Source of the DNA: Mycolicibacterium porcinum
GTDB taxonomy: Bacteria > Actinomycetota > Actinomycetes > Mycobacteriales > Mycobacteriaceae
Assembly (NCBI GenBank): GCA_001942045.1
Contig: MSTD01000050.1
Location: 25,875 to 40,703 of the forward strand
Direction: 5' to 3'
DNA: 14,829 nt
Part shown: one piece after another, positions 14,724-14,829 of the stretch
Layout: each line of letters opens with the position of its first letter
Position numbering within the stretch: position 1 is the stretch's first letter
Notes under the pieces: generated by a model
The model's input: the letters and a program-made list of their open reading frames with translations, nothing else
What the model was told of the DNA's origin: nothing
Database searches by the model: none
Position numbers and translations under genes: made by a program

Positions 14724-14829
14724 TCAGAAGGGTGGGGGTGGTCCGTGTTCTTCGGCGAGCCAGGCTTGGTATTGGCGTTCGGTTTCGAGGTCGTGGTTGA
14801 GTTCGGCGCGTAGGCGTCGTTCTTCGGCG
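14724..14829 (-). CDS. C-terminal fragment of an unidentified gene, possibly DUF222/HNH type
   Basis: The minus strand is open from the window edge to a TGA at 14726-14724, giving 34 visible residues. They are hydrophilic and likely helical (AEERRLRAELNHDLETER, then QYQAWLAEEHG), ending in PPPPF. Codon choice is unlike the rest of the window: apart from the single Trp codon none of the 34 ends in G or T, all seven Glu are GAA and both Gln are CAA. The long clean reading and steady bias argue that this is real coding DNA. The bias and the Pro-Phe end remind me of mycobacterial DUF222/HNH (13E12-type) genes, but 34 residues are too few to be sure. The gene body lies to the right of the window. 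Confidence 0.5.
   Translation of the reverse strand, partial: AEERRLRAELNHDLETERQYQAWLAEEHGPPPPF

Overview
The window comes from a high-GC actinobacterium, almost certainly a Mycobacterium of the fast-growing Mycolicibacterium type. Three signs point there: a Tap-type drug efflux pump, a small secreted protein of the mycobacterial CDGP type, and a gene order that, as I remember it, follows Mycobacterium tuberculosis Rv1252c-Rv1262c (lprE, deaD, acyltransferase, tetR, cyp130, FAD oxidase, tap, udgB, oxidoreductase, Ddn-like protein, HIT protein). No phage, transposon, CRISPR array, tRNA or rRNA was seen.

Layout, left to right. (1) 1-3134: start of a minus-strand lipoprotein gene (LprE-like, cut by the window edge), then DEAD-box RNA helicase deaD overlapped by an acyltransferase-3 membrane protein. 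(2) 3140-3862: a siderophore-interacting flavoprotein whose promoter carries a clear IdeR iron box. (3) 6553 down to 3873, minus strand: cyp130, tetR and a DUF5995-like gene, closely packed as one operon, with an inverted repeat over the presumed promoter. (4) 6620-7492: a rhomboid protease with an N-terminal zinc-binding domain. (5) 10100 down to 7500, minus strand: tap efflux pump followed by a GlcD-like FAD oxidase. (6) 10169-12065, plus strand: family 5 uracil-DNA glycosylase udgB, then a luciferase-like flavin oxidoreductase. (7) 13444 down to 12073, minus strand: a VOC/PhnB-like protein, a HIT hydrolase and an F420-dependent (Ddn-like) oxidoreductase, divergent from an AraC-type regulator (13472-14296). 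(8) 14293-14586: a small secreted cysteine-containing protein. (9) 14724-14829: the C-terminal end of another minus-strand gene with a very different codon choice.

Themes. Several genes are redox or stress functions: P450, FAD oxidase, LLM flavoprotein, F420 enzyme, iron-siderophore reductase, drug efflux, DNA repair and cold-shock helicase. Many first genes of transcription units lack a Shine-Dalgarno sequence and have a -10-like TAnnnT hexamer 5-9 nt before the start codon, which suggests leaderless mRNAs. Compared with the M. tuberculosis order, the siderophore protein, the DUF5995 gene and the rhomboid gene look like extra genes inside a conserved block, and synteny seems to end after the HIT operon. 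I did not find a clearly new multi-gene system. The most interesting candidates are the promoter-operator structures (IdeR, TetR/cyp130, a possible WhiB7-type tap promoter), the DUF5995 gene in the cyp130 operon, and the compositionally odd gene at the right end.
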